DNA of 64,000 nucleotides from Quillaja saponaria (lineage: Eukaryota; Streptophyta; Magnoliopsida; Fabales; Quillajaceae), in contig CM055614.1 of NCBI GenBank assembly GCA_029379385.1, positions 1,984,001 through 2,048,000 of the forward strand. Direction: 5' to 3'. Below the pieces are notes generated by a model. It was not told the DNA's origin. It ran no database searches and saw only the letters and a list, made by a program, of their open reading frames with translations. How positions within the stretch are numbered: position 1 is the stretch's first letter; each line of letters starts with the position of its first letter. Shown here piece by piece: positions 51,101 to 63,258 of the stretch. The translations under genes were made by a program, and so were the position numbers.

Positions 51101-51708
51101 TAAAAATCAATTCAATTATCAGAATTTATCAAATCACTAAATAATTACTAATTACTAAACAGTAATATTTCTATTTTCATACTCTCTTGTTATCTCTCAC
51201 CCCTCTACTCTCCTACTCTCGCTCTCTCACACTCCTATTCTCTCCCATTCTCTTAATATATAAATAATTTTTTATTAAATTAGATTAAAATAAAAATATA
51301 TAGAATATGCACATATGTAACACTAGAAATATATGTAAGAGTAACATGCTGATTTGAGAATATGTTGTATTTCTTAATAAATTCCTATTTATCCTAAAAC
51401 ACAATTGTTATTCATGTATTCATTAAATAAATAAATTATTTTAAAAGAAAATGAGAATAGTTGTCAATTATTGAGATTTCAATAGTCTTAGTGAAAAGCA
51501 TTGCACACCCAAAAAAAAAAAAAAAAAAAAAACCCAGTCCTCGACTTACCAATTGGAGAACCAATAGAAGAGAGGGACAAACAAAGAATAGTTGCATTAC
51601 TTTTGGGCCAAAAGCCATGATTGAGATAAATGGGGACCCCTGACGCAAAGTCATGATTGAACTTCCATCCAACCACTCCGCCCAGTCCCACCCATTTTCT
51701 CTTCTTTC
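45196..51708. other. Long intergenic region upstream of the HAT4-like gene
   Basis: 6.5 kb without a supported gene. 45520-45650 has TGGGCC/GGGCTT/GGCCCA motifs, like an orphaned promoter. 46.5-50.2 kb is rich in CACGTG (annotated separately). 49370-49560 is pyrimidine-rich like a 5' leader, including an 11-base C-run. A 152-codon minus-strand ORF at 49112-49570 overlaps these motifs and has no protein family character. 50.3-51.4 kb is plain AT-rich DNA; a run of ~22 A lies at 51511-51532. Confidence 0.55.
46554..50182. promoter_or_regulatory. Cluster of CACGTG G-boxes upstream of the HAT4-like gene
   Basis: CACGTG occurs at 46554, 46560, 46741, 47700, 48323, 48556, 49288, 49328, 49357, 49422 and 50177. 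Four of these fall within 140 bp (49288-49427). The rest of the window contains only a handful (for example near 3802, 8847, 26589 and 43594). G-boxes bind PIF, ABF and other bHLH/bZIP factors. Whether all serve the gene at 51886 is an inference from proximity. Confidence 0.6.
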
Positions 51709-51716
51709 TATATAAA
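51709..51716 (+). promoter_or_regulatory. TATA box of the HAT4-like gene
   Basis: TATATAAA, 170 bp before the start codon and followed by a CT-rich leader (CCCCCATCACTCCTCCTCTC). Position and sequence fit a plant core promoter. Confidence 0.7.
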
Positions 51717-51885
51717 CCCCCATCACTCCTCCTCTCCATCCAATTCTTCCTCTCTTGTCTATCTAGAAAGGATCTGTTCCTTTCTCTCCAAAGTCTTGCA
51801 CCCTTATACTCTAACCTCAGTCCTCTGGGCAATTACAAGGTTGTTCAAAACCAAGAACAGGTTTTGTTCTTCTGGCAGAAAAAGA

Positions 51886-53501
51886 ATGATGGTTCAAAAA
51901 GAAGACTTGGGTCTGAGTCTGAGTTTGAGTTTCTCTCAGATTCAACCCCATCCTCTGCAGCTAAATCTAATGCCATCTTCTTCTGAGGCCAATATTCAGA
52001 AAACCTCATGGAACGAGGCTTTAACTTCTTTAGGTGTGTACCATTTGGTTTTCTATCGTTTTTTCAATGGATTCTGCATCTGCATGGCTTCAGGATCCAG
52101 ATCTGGTGTCTTTTAAACAATTTCCCGAGAAACAAACGTTTTTTAGAAGAATTTCCTACTAATTTTTTTCCCGACGAACTTCAATGAGAAAAAAATGATT
52201 CCTTTTCATCTTTTAGTTGTCTTTTGTACAATTTTACAATCGTTTTCGTTGGCCCTTTTTCATTATTCTTATTCAAAACCTTATAAATCTGCTTTTAGTT
52301 TCATTTATTCTGATTCCTTTCTTAAAAATCATTTTTTTTCAATTTCACTAAATCTCACTGTTTGGCGCGCAGATCGGAACTCCGAAACATATCGAACGGA
52401 AGCCCGGTCTTTCCTCAAAGGCATCGACGTGAATCGGTTGCCTTCGACGGTTGATTGTGATGAAGAAGCCGGCGTTTCATCGCCGAACAGCACTATATCA
52501 AGTTTAAGCGGCAAGCGAAGTGAGAGGGAGGCGAACGGAGATGATTTAGATATTGAGCGAGCTTGTTCCCGAGGAATTAGTGATGAAGAAGATGATGAAA
52601 CCGCAAGAAAAAAGCTCAGGCTTTCAAAGGATCAATCCGCGATTCTTGAGGAAAGCTTCAAAGAGCACAATACTCTGAACCCCGTAAGTAGTAGTGGGAA
52701 ATTACTCTGCTTTTTGGGTGGTCTGTGAAATCTGTTTGGTTGCTGGGAAAGGAAGAGCTGGGGATTTGGGATTTTGAGGCTCTTTCTGATATCAAAAAGA
52801 TTTGTGGGTTTTTTATTTTTGGCTTGAGAAAAGAAGAAAACTAGTTTTTTTCTTGATTTTCGTGGCAACCAAACTGTGAGAAAAGTTCGTTGGGCTCATT
52901 GGCTTATTCTTTTTAAACGATGAGGTTAATTTTGTAATTTCGTCACCAATGTTTTGTTCTTTGTTAGCAGAAGCAAAAGTTGGCATTGGCAAAGCAGCTG
53001 GGCCTTCGACCAAGACAAGTGGAAGTCTGGTTCCAGAACAGAAGGGCAAGGTGAGATATTTCAATAATCTTTCAGTGGTATTTATTATTTTGGGTTCATC
53101 TATTTCTTTTAAGATTACAAATATACCCTTTTAAAGCATCTTCATTTTTAATTTTATGAATTCATAATTTCAGAACTAAGTTGAAGCAAACCGAGGTGGA
53201 CTGTGAGTTCTTGAAGAGATGTTGTGAGAATCTGACGGAGGAGAACAGGCGGCTGCAAAAGGAAGTCCAGGAGTTGAGAGCACTGAAACTTTCCCCACAG
53301 TTCTACATGCAAATGACCCCACCGACGACTCTGACCATGTGCCCTTCATGTGAGCGTGTAGCGGTCCCACCTTCCCCATCGGATGCGAACCATCCCCACA
53401 AGATGGGTCCCGCATACTCTCGTCCCATCCCCATTAATCCATGGGCAACAGCAGCTCCCATTCAGCACCGGCCGTTCGATGCCCTCCGCCCTCGATCGTA
53501 A
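51886..53501 (+). CDS. HAT4: HD-Zip class II homeodomain-leucine zipper factor, HAT4/ATHB-2 type
   Basis: Exons 51886-52033, 52373-52683, 52971-53050 and 53174-53501; 288 aa, intact. It begins [16 protein letters not shown], carrying an EAR-like LxLxL repression motif. The homeodomain (about 125-183) has [33 protein letters not shown] and continues directly into the leucine zipper ([19 protein letters not shown]). The C-terminal redox motif CPSCE, diagnostic of HD-Zip II, is present. The protein ends FDALRPRS, as does Arabidopsis ATHB-2. HAT4/ATHB-2 is a shade-avoidance transcriptional repressor binding CAATNATTG sites in the nucleus. A second ATG is adjacent (51889). Every splice junction conserves the family frame. 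Confidence 0.94.
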
Positions 53502-55605
53502 TTTTTTGTCAATCGAAGGGCATCTTGGTTATTTGGAATTTATTCCGAGAAAACGGTTGTAATAGCGTACTAATTTTATGTTGAGAAAGTCCAGGTCAAG
53601 ATATGGCTGTTAGAAAAATGATTTGGTGGGTCTTCGTGTTTTGTATTATTTGACCCATCTCCATTAGTTTAGGTTTTTTTTTTTTTTTATTAGTACTAGA
53701 TAAGACTTGCTTCTCCCCATCCGAGGGATTTGATGTAATCAAATTAATGTCCAATTAATTATATTAATTAATTCACTAGAATTAAGGAAATCGTGTTATA
53801 AGGTCAAAATTCAAATGAGACTTCCATTTATATATTGTGGAAAGGAAACTATAAAAAATTGTTTAGCAAAAAATTTGGAGATGTGGGAACGAATTATGAG
53901 ATTGGTGGTGGACTTGTTAATAACTTGATATCTTTCAACGGAAAAAAGTCGTTTATTAGGGGCCCAAATTAGCCTTTTTAATTACGATCATATTCCTGAT
54001 TTTGAGGATTATGCATAGTGTTGTATCGTTTCCTGGTGTGACAAAAAAAAGAAAAGAAAAAAGGATAGAGATATTTTGGAACATTGAATGAAAATGATTG
54101 AATTTAGAATTTCCATTCAAACCCCATTCTATTGGCTTTGTTTAGATTGATGGTGAGAATCGTAGTCTCTGTCTCATCTTGGGATGGACGATCAAAACAT
54201 GCCTCTGGACTTCTTCTCAAACATGCGACTTAAGATACGTGATACGTCGGCAGCTGCCCAGACGTCCCGGCGGTCAAACCAAACAGGTCTAAGTCGTAGT
54301 AAACTTCGGGGATTGATATTTTACATGAAAACTTTTGTCTGTATACGAAATTAAACTTAAGAATAGTGGGATCCTCCTTTTCTTGTGTTTGTGCTTTCGT
54401 CCACATGTCACCTGGCCTAAAAATTTATGAATAATACAAGTTTTTCCTTTGTCACCTAGCGTTGCCTGACTAAATCCAAGTGAATTAAAAAACTTCTTGG
54501 TTTATCAGTTAACTTTCTGTATTATTTTATGGGTGTCTCAACTCTATTTGTGACATGACTAGAAAATTAATTAAAAAATTTAGCATCTCTCTCTAGAGTA
54601 CATAAAAAAAAAAAATCACAGTTTCTCAATCACCTGACCATTGGTTATTAAAAGAGCAATGCTAGGTGAATTAAACTTTGATGACGAGCAAGTTTTGCTC
54701 TTTGACAAGGGAAGATTTAAAAAAGATAGAAATAAGTCAAGGGTTATTCAAGATTATCATCAACAAACTTCTTTCTAGTTAGGATTGCTTTTGCTTTGTA
54801 AGAAGGGATTAGAAATTCCAACATATGCACCAAGATATGAGATGGGGAGAATTAGCTTAGTTTGATACTGGATAGACATTATCCAACATCAGATTGGGCT
54901 ATTCGGGTGGTATTCAATGATTCGGTCTTTCACAGCCCACGAGATAGTAGGCTGGGACTCATTTAACTTGCACACAACTAACAAGTAGAAGCCCACCACC
55001 GACTTAAATTGAGGCTGCGGACAGAATTTTTTAAAATTAAACTGACGCTAAAGTCTACAGAAAAATTACAAAAGATTGCAGCTCTAGATAACACATTTTT
55101 TTCTTGCTGTAAATATATTTTGGACTGGAAATTGTACTCCATACAGTCTTACATCCAAATTAGTTGAAGCCGGTTATATGAATTCTTTTGCTCCAGTGAC
55201 AATATTCATAAGGTAGCGTTAGTTTCTATGACATCCACAACAATGACCTTCTTAATTTATTGAGATTCGGATGCCACACTACTGTAGCATACGAAAGATA
55301 GCATGTGCAAACAATGGAAATCTGCTTCTTCAATGAAAGCTGAGAATAAGATATAATTTTCAAATAACAATGCAAAGATTATAATCATAACCAAGAAATT
55401 GAAGTTCTATGCACATAACCTTGTCTGGTGCAAATGCAGTTAGACTAGTAACGCGCCAATCTTTTATAACCTTTGAAAGAAAAGAGTAAAAAAAAGAAAA
55501 ACTATAACACCAAGCCAATTACAACCTTAAAACAATGGGGAAGTAAACACCCACTTCAACAATGCAAGAGTTTATAACAACAAAAGCCAGAATTATCATC
55601 TTTGA
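53502..55605. other. Intergenic between HAT4-like and DUF761 genes (convergent 3' ends)
   Basis: The two genes converge here, so this holds both 3' UTRs and AT-rich spacer. I see no gene, RNA or clear repeat beyond simple A/T tracts. Confidence 0.5.
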
Positions 55606-57346
55606 TTACCTTGGAGAGCTTCTACTAAACTGTGCACTTGATTTTTTTATAGACTCAATCCTCTGAAGCCTAATTTGCTCTCTGAATTTGGCAATGAACT
55701 CATCAGCTTTCTTATCTACATCAGGTCCTTCATCACCAACCCTGCTGGAAGCTGCTATATCATCATTCTTCGAACTTCGACCAATGTCTTTCTTGATTAA
55801 ACTTCCGCCGATTTCATCATTCTCGCTTTCAGTCTCGTTATCAGATTCAATAAAGTCTACTTTCTCATCCTCTGGAATTCCCTGGAAAGTTGGCTTTGAC
55901 AGAAAAGAGACATTCCCACGACCTATCAATTTGTCAGTTCTCAGTGACATTTGATTGTATCCCATTGTCTTTCTTGCAGATTTTCCCACGAAAGTTTCTT
56001 CACCTTCCATTGGGTTTTTCTCCACCGTTCCGTTTATAGCATCTTCTCCAATCTCTGTGCCTCTCCAAGGGCCTCCTAAAGTTTCACCACCTCTGATTGT
56101 TCTAACTGACTTTGCCATTGTTGTTCCTTCAACTCTGCCCTGCAAGTTATCTCCACCACTCCAATTGACGTCCTTCCTCTCGTCTGTGAAGCTTCGCCTA
56201 AAATCCTTCACATATGAATCCCCGTCGTCCATTGAACTAGACCTTGGTTTCATGGAGTTAGATTTATGAACCATTTGTGGTGGTGGTGGTGGTGGAGGCG
56301 GAGGAGGCGGAGAAGACTTGTAAAAGCTTTTCTTCCTCACATAATCCTCTGCATTCTTTGATTGTGATTCTGATGACAATGGAGGTGAAGAAGACAGCTT
56401 CCTGGGTGAAGCTAGTGACGGCGAAGGAGATAACTTTGGCGAAGAAGACGTGGAATTCGATCGTGAAGAATGTGAAAGTTGGGACCTTGACAACCGAGAT
56501 TCCAGCTTACTAAAATCAAATTCCTCCATTGAAGGAGGCAGAGTATGCAGGGGAGGGTTTTCAACTTCTTCTTTCATTTCCATCCTTCCCGACCTTGATC
56601 TCCATGGAATTGGGGATGGAAGCACAACGTTTTCCTTCAATTTCTCCTCCAATTTCATATGATCTAAACCTCCTAATTCCCCAGTTAAATCTTTCTTCGA
56701 ATTGCTTGAAAATCTTTTGGACCCAGACTTCGAATTAGACCTGCTTAGGGAAGCAGAGCTACTACCACTAGAATTCATTAAAAGATTCAACAACATCTGG
56801 GTCAGAAACAAGAGATTTCAAACTGCGAACAGGTAAAAGCAATGGCTTTTCACCAATTCTCGAACTGGTAGCTCTCTGCTCATTTACAACAGCATGTTGC
56901 TGAGCTACAACCACCATTGGTTCATTTCTAAAATACTGATTATTCCAAGTTTGCACCTTGTTTTCATCAGACCCAGATGGGCTTTCAGCCTCATCTTCAA
57001 AAACCGATGACACCTGAAGAAATCTAGAAACATATGATTGTGCATTATCAAACTTAGAGTTATTAGAGTTATTGTTCTCTTTCTCTGTCTCATCGCTACG
57101 ACGGCTAAATAGGCCATAAGAGATAGCGATCCCAACGAAAAGAAGATGCAGAAGCTCCCAGCTTCTGGTAAATACAGTTTGGTTGATGAATTCAGGAGCT
57201 TGAGAAGGAAATAGTGGGAGAATGACTAAGAAAATAACCACCACCACAGCTTTGTAGAGAAAATTATAATAAAACTTACTTGGGTTTTCTTGGTTGTGCT
57301 CTGAAACTAGCTTTGGAGGTTTGATGTTAGAGTCTGTATCTGCCAT
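55606..57346 (-). CDS. DUF4408/DUF761 membrane-anchored, proline- and serine-rich protein (one frame break)
   Basis: Reads as one exon of about 579 aa, once a single extra base at 56772-56773 is discounted (GAATTC where GAATC is needed). Without that, the frame stops after DVVESFNEF although SSGSSSASLSRSN continues in the next frame. The N-terminal part is DUF4408-like with two membrane segments, KAVVVVIFLVILPLF and WELLHLLFVGIAISYGLF. The middle is low complexity, with a run of 12 Pro. The C-terminus holds the DUF761 motif KADEFIAKFREQIRLQRIES. The family is plant-specific and its function is not established; cytoskeleton or membrane roles are guesses. I chose MADTDSN (57346) as start; an in-frame ATG at 57385 is possible. 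Confidence 0.85.
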
Positions 57347-59912
57347 TGAAGAACACATTGAAGCCTCCGGTGGAAAAATTCTCAATGAGAAAGAATATTT
57401 GAGAGAGAAGCGGAAGAAGGATAAGAGACTTAGGGGTTAAGGAAAAACAACTGAAAGAGAAAAGTAGGCTGTGGGGAGAGGAAAGTTTTGGGAAGATGTT
57501 AATGTTAGAGCAAATTTCAAGCTTTGCTTTTCTCTGCTTTTAACGGCTTTGTTAAATGTCAAATGTAGCCCTACCTTTTCTCTATGCCTATCATAGCTTC
57601 TTGTTATGTCATGATTAGGAGCGAAACTATAATCAACCCACAAATCTAAAGAAAATTAAGAAGATAAAAAAAGAGTTGCAAATATTGAATTTGGATCTTA
57701 CTATTTTTTATTAAATTATCTATTCATTTACACGAAAGTCTTTTTTTAACAATTTAAATAAAATTTATTTTAAAATAAAGAACTCACATACCCGATCAAT
57801 TTTTATTTTAAATTATGTAGATAATTTGCATTATGTTCAAATATATATTACATAATCTTTGTATCAAGATGATGTTAAAAAAAAGGTAATTAAGATGATG
57901 CCTTCTTAGACATAATTATAGGTTAAGACTGCTTCATTCTCACGCATATGACTCTGTTTTAATGTTTTCCATGTAACTTGGAAGTGTGAAATGGAACTGG
58001 CAGCAATAATTTGTGGTCTAGTGCCATCCACTAGTTCGTCACAACCCAGATCAGATGCATGATCATCTGCACAGATCATCCTGACTCAGCAACCGAATTT
58101 GGGAGATGAAGCTTTAGGGATAGAGTAGGAAAATATAGAAAACATAAGGGATAAATGGGTTAAAGTGCAGAATTCTTCTTTTGGACTGCCTACGCTAGCT
58201 TTTTATTTGGAGGGAATGCTTTTCTATTCTTCTTCTTCTTCTTAGTCAGAGTTTTATTTGGGATGATGTTAGATTCTCTTAAGGGCCACGCAATGACCTT
58301 ATTTTGGACATTAACAAATACACAAAAGTAACATTCTTTGATTTTGAATTTGGATGATCAGCCAGTGGAACTTAGTGGGTTTTGATTTGCATGCCTATCA
58401 TCCACGATTGGAAGATTATAATAATCTGACTCAGATATGATATCATATGTGTTGGACAATAAAAGTCTGGATTTATTTTTATATAAGTCGTCAACATAAT
58501 TAAGTTGGTTCTTGTGCATTCCACTAGGCAAGGTATTATGCTTTCTATAGCAAGTGCCTTAACTAGCTCTTTCCATTCAACTTTATATATCTTAAATAAT
58601 CTTTCTCTCTCTTATAGTTGAAATGTTAGTTTTTCTTTTTTAAATTTAATTTTATTTACTATTTTAAAAGTTATTTACTCAAGTAAATTGACAACCATAC
58701 TAATAATGTATATGGTTATTATTGTGACTACTTATTTATACATAGCGATTTAGTATCATCATCTCATAAATCGTCAGTTACCTTGACGATTATTGGGTTT
58801 GAGTATCACATATTAGACTTGGCAATAAAGCAAGTTCCTGAAATTACTTTTACAAAGTTATAGTTGCTTTTGATAATCTATCATAAATGGATTCCAATTA
58901 AAATTTACTTTTTCTTTATTGATCTTTATAAAGTACTTAGGTTCATCTCTTAGATCTTTTCTTTTTATTTATTTATTTATTTTAGAATAATATCTACATC
59001 ATATTTGTAACTAATACTATTTCTGGGGTGAAATTACACTAAACATTTTTTCAGAAATTGGATAATTTTTAATAAGATTAACAGTGAAGAATTAAAAACT
59101 ATAAATATTAAAAAAGGTAAAGTGAGAAACAATCTTTTATGATTCTCAACCCACGAGCCAAAGCCCAAGTATGAGACAATCGAGCAACAATCTAAGCCCA
59201 AACCGTAATCGTGCCTAAACCGACCACGATCCACGAAGGCATTTAGAATCCCATGGTCATTATTTTGTCGGGAACTTTATCCTTTCTCCAATTTCGTGAA
59301 TCGTCAACTACGTGTTAATCTGTGCACGAACTTTCACGTTCCTTCTCTGACCGTCAGGTAACTTATTCTTTTCCTCGCACCAATCTTTCAGATCCACCTT
59401 TCTCTCGTTTTTTCCTCTTTCCGTTTCAGTGTTTGTTGAGCGAACGGTGGAGTAGAATGTAAGCCATCCAGCCCATCCTCTCAATAAAGCAAATATAGGC
59501 TTTCAATTTCTGTCCATTCCGATCCCTGATCTTTCTTGAATTTCTGTCCTCCTTCTTCTCCGCCTCGTTTCCAGCTTCCGATCAACTCCTCTTTTGCAGA
59601 CGATGGTGTCCATTTCTTCGCCAAATTTCAATCGCTGTATTTTCCCTTCAAACCCTTGTCCTATTCTCCATTGTTCTATTTGTTGTAGATTTTTTTGGCT
59701 TTCTCTACTATTTTCGTGATTTTTGAATAAAAATAAGGCCTAGTTTTGTTCTTTTCCCTTTTTATGTATTTTCCTTGTCTGGGTATGTTCATGGAAACTG
59801 AAGGGATGCAAATTTGTTGATTTTACGGGTTGATAATCGTGTATAGATATTGGGTAATTAGGATATTTCTGGTGATATTACTCCAATAGTTTTCTGGGTT
59901 CGAGGAGTGAAC
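57347..59912. other. Divergent spacer between the DUF761 and PTPMT1-like genes
   Basis: Contains the promoter of the minus-strand DUF761 gene on the left and the promoter/5' leader of the phosphatase on the right. AGCCCA (inverted TGGGCT) motifs at 59162 and 59195 lie in the latter. The 59340-59600 stretch is CT-rich and looks like a 5' UTR, possibly with an intron. AT-rich elsewhere. Confidence 0.5.
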
Positions 59913-62740
59913 ATGCATATTGAAGAATTTAAGGGAGGAGAGGTTGAAAGTGGGGAGGAAGGGAAATTATGTTCTAGTAATGCTGGAGGAAGCCTTGTTG
60001 TCTCTGATACCAAAAGGGTTCTTGTTGGAGCTAGCGCTCGTGCTCTCTTCTATCCCACTTTGTTTTACAATGTCGTGAGGAATAAGATTCAGGCCGAGTT
60101 TCGGTGGTGGGATAAGGTTAACGAGGTATAATTTCTCGTGCCTCGTATTGGTTCTAGCTGTTTCATTATTATTAGTATTATTTTCCATTTTTGTGGCTGT
60201 TTTCTAGATGTGATATGTATTACATTACATGCATTTGGGTCTGGACATCATGCCATTGCTATTTTAATTTTTGTATACTAATATCTGAGTAAGAAAGTAG
60301 ATTCCAGTGGCATTGTGATCACCTCTGCTGCTTTATCCTGTTAAAAAACTATGCTCGCCTCCTTCTTAATGCATACTCGAATTTCGAAGTCGACACGAAA
60401 TGTTTGCAGTTCTCTATTGATGATTATTTCCTGTGGCTACTTGGTGAATTTGGTTTAATACACTTCCCGTCACTTAAATGACGTGTTAATGCAGTCTGGA
60501 TTCTTCTTTGGCTCAGAAGCATTATGTTATTTAGAAGTACTCCTTTTACGGGGTCTTCTCCTAGTTCTAATGCATTCAATTTTTCAGTTTATATTATTAG
60601 GTGCTGTTCCGTTCCCTGTCGACGTTCCTCGCTTGAAGGAGCTGGGTGTCCATGGAGTGATCACACTAAATGAGCCATATGAGACTTTGGTTCCAACCAC
60701 CCTATATCATGTGAGTGTTCTCTCTTCCAGTTATTCTGCAGCATTACCTGCAACCTGAGATTTGTTAGGTACTTAGGTTATGAATTTACTTCTCGGTTTG
60801 GTTGTAATGAGTAAATGCTTCCATATATCTATGATTTTGTTATTGAAAACATTGGCAGGCTCATGGAATTGACCATCTGGTGATCCCTACCAGAGACTAC
60901 TGCTTTGCACCGGCATTAAGTGATATATGCACTGCTGTAGACTTCATTCATGGTTAGTACTGTTTTAATTTGCTTTTGACTGTAGCTGTATCCAGTAAAT
61001 ATTTCTTAGATACTCCAACTCTCATTCCTATAAAGTGGAGTAAGTGAATTTTATATCTGATTAGCTATAGATAATCAAAATTTTGTCTATATTCTTTTAT
61101 AAGTTGAGACAATCTCAAATCGGAATACTTGTTTCTCTATCGACAATCAAGGTAGTGTATAATTCTTTCCTATTATTTTGTTAAGATTGTTCCTGTTGTC
61201 TGTTACCTGTTACTCTAATTTCAGTGTCCATTGAGATTGTGGGTGTATCCGCATGGGATGATGAGTCTCAGATTGCTGTTTCTCTGGTTCAGTAGTCAAT
61301 ATCAGTTTCTGAGGGGAACTTATAATTTTGGACTATATGTTCACCATTCTATTGTCCTGTGCATCATTCAAATGTTGCAGACTTATTTGTATTTTCCTTT
61401 TTGTTTTTTTTTTCCTCCTGATAATCATTTTGTTTTTGTCATGAAGAAAATGCATCATATGGAAGGATGACATATGTTCACTGCAAAGCTGGCCGTGGCC
61501 GCAGCACAACAATTGTTGTCTGTTACCTGGTTGGTGCTACAGTTAAAAAAGTGTTTAGTTATCTGGTAGAAGGTTGTTCACTTTGTCTGAACTTTTTCTG
61601 TGTAGGTGCATCACAAACAGATGACGCCTGATGCTGCATATGATTATGTGCGGTTAATTAGGCCAAGAGTGCTTCTAGCTTCTTCCCAGTGGCAGGTAAT
61701 ATCATCTGTTGTATACTGTGGCTCTTATTTAGCCACAATTGGCTTATGTTTTCATTGGGTGTTGTCACAATGTTGTTGTGGATCTGTTCATATATGGAAG
61801 AACCTTTGATTTTATCATCTGTTGTATACTGTGGCTCTTATTTAGCCACAATTGGCTTATGTTTTCATTGGGTGTTGTCACAATGTTGTTCTGGATCTGT
61901 TCCCAAATATATGGAAGAACCTTTGATTTTACTTGATTACTGATATATGAAATACCCAACATTGTCATAATCAAGAATGGGTTTTATGCCTATATTATTA
62001 TGTTTCAAATTATAGTTTTATGATATTTCCTAGGGCTTGCATTCCTAAGTGTGTTCGTTTCATCTCTGCATTTTAGCTTTTAAGATTCTGGAATTATTGA
62101 AAGATTGTGTGGGTTAATGAAATGGATTGGTGGCTGCTTCATGCAATTTAGCTTTAGTTTGGGTAATCCTTTTTATGCACATATTTGTACGGTTGTACCT
62201 ATTTTCGGGATTACTTTTCCCATAATTTGTAGTTGGAGAAATTTCAGTTTTCCTGGCAGCTGATCTTTGTATGTTATTAACACTACTACTCTATGAGTAA
62301 TTAATTGTTTATTGGTCTCAAATTGTTATTTGTATTAATAAATGCAGGCAGTTCAGCATTACTACCATTTCATGGTGAAGAAAGCTATTGTCTGCAGTCT
62401 GCCCACCAGTCTAATAATGAAAGCCCCTGTAGTGATAGCTTCACTAGATCCAGTTGCATTTGATGACGACAGCTCTGTGGTTGTGGTAGCTAAATCAGAC
62501 CTGGAAGGATATGAATCAAGTCTTGACTCGGCCAATGTAGCAAATGAGATATGGGCAGATTTAAGTGTTGTCTACCATGTGCGAGTTGCTGGACAGGCAG
62601 CTTTGGCAAGAATCTCATGCTTATGGCTGCGCTGTCGGTCCCAGCACCAGATTTCTTCTGAAGAGCTAAGTGGGGAGAGTAGTTGCTCGATTAAGACTGA
62701 TAATCTGGGAGGCATTAGCGTGGATATCCATGTTTACTGA
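59913..62740 (+). CDS. PTPMT1: PTPMT1-like dual-specificity phosphatase (phosphatidylglycerophosphate phosphatase)
   Basis: Exons 59913-60125, 60588-60710, 60859-60952, 61447-61529, 61606-61695 and 62348-62740; 331 aa, intact. The PTP loop V-H-C-K-A-G-R-G-R-S places the catalytic Cys at residue 156 and Arg at 162 (HCx5R). Family motifs precede it: ARALFYPTLFYNVVRNKIQ, FRWWDKV, FILLGAVPFPVDVPRLKELG and GVITLNEPYETLVP. The C-terminal extension ends GGISVDIHVY, as in Arabidopsis PTPMT proteins. PTPMT1 dephosphorylates phosphatidylglycerophosphate in the cardiolipin/phosphatidylglycerol pathway, in mitochondria; the plant protein may also act in plastids. The ATG at 59913 is the first in frame after a stop-containing leader. 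Confidence 0.92.
61701..61930. repeat. Tandem duplication (113/117 bp) in PTPMT1-like intron 5
   Basis: Copy 1 at 61701-61813 and copy 2 at 61814-61930 both begin ATCATCTGTTGTATACTGTG and end ATGGAAGAACCTTTGATTTT. They differ by about one substitution and a short indel, so the duplication is recent. Copy 1 begins 6 bp from the exon 5 splice donor. Confidence 0.92.
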
Positions 62741-63258
62741 AAAACATAATTTGCATATAAAAAGCTTACAAGTTTTCACATTCCGTACATAAATAATTTA
62801 TGAGGCAGGTAGAGCTGAAACTATGATCGTTTCTTCCCCTTGTAAATTGAGTTGTTTCCGTGCTTGATTAGAAATGTAAGATGTACTTTACGGTCAATCC
62901 ATGAGATGCATATCATTGCAATTTGATGGTTTTTCTCGTCTAAGATGTGCCAGCAAATTCCATCAAAGAATGAAAGTCAACGTCCTGGAAGTAAACCATT
63001 TTCACTGTTCAACAACCAGATCAGGCATCTGATGCAACATACCATCGAAAACATGAATAGTAGGTAACATACTCGCATAGAGAATGTAATACATTTTCCA
63101 TGTTATCATTTGATAACCGTACACGTAGATTTTCCCAATCAGACATAATTTAAAACGTTTTCTTTTCTAGTACCACAATCAAGTATGAGGCGACCCTTCA
63201 CTCAACTTGAGTTGCCACTTGCTTCATCTTATTATGTTGAACTACCATATGACTAACT
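62741..63258. other. Convergent spacer between PTPMT1-like and thioesterase genes
   Basis: The 3' UTRs of two genes that converge. No further feature is visible. Confidence 0.5.
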
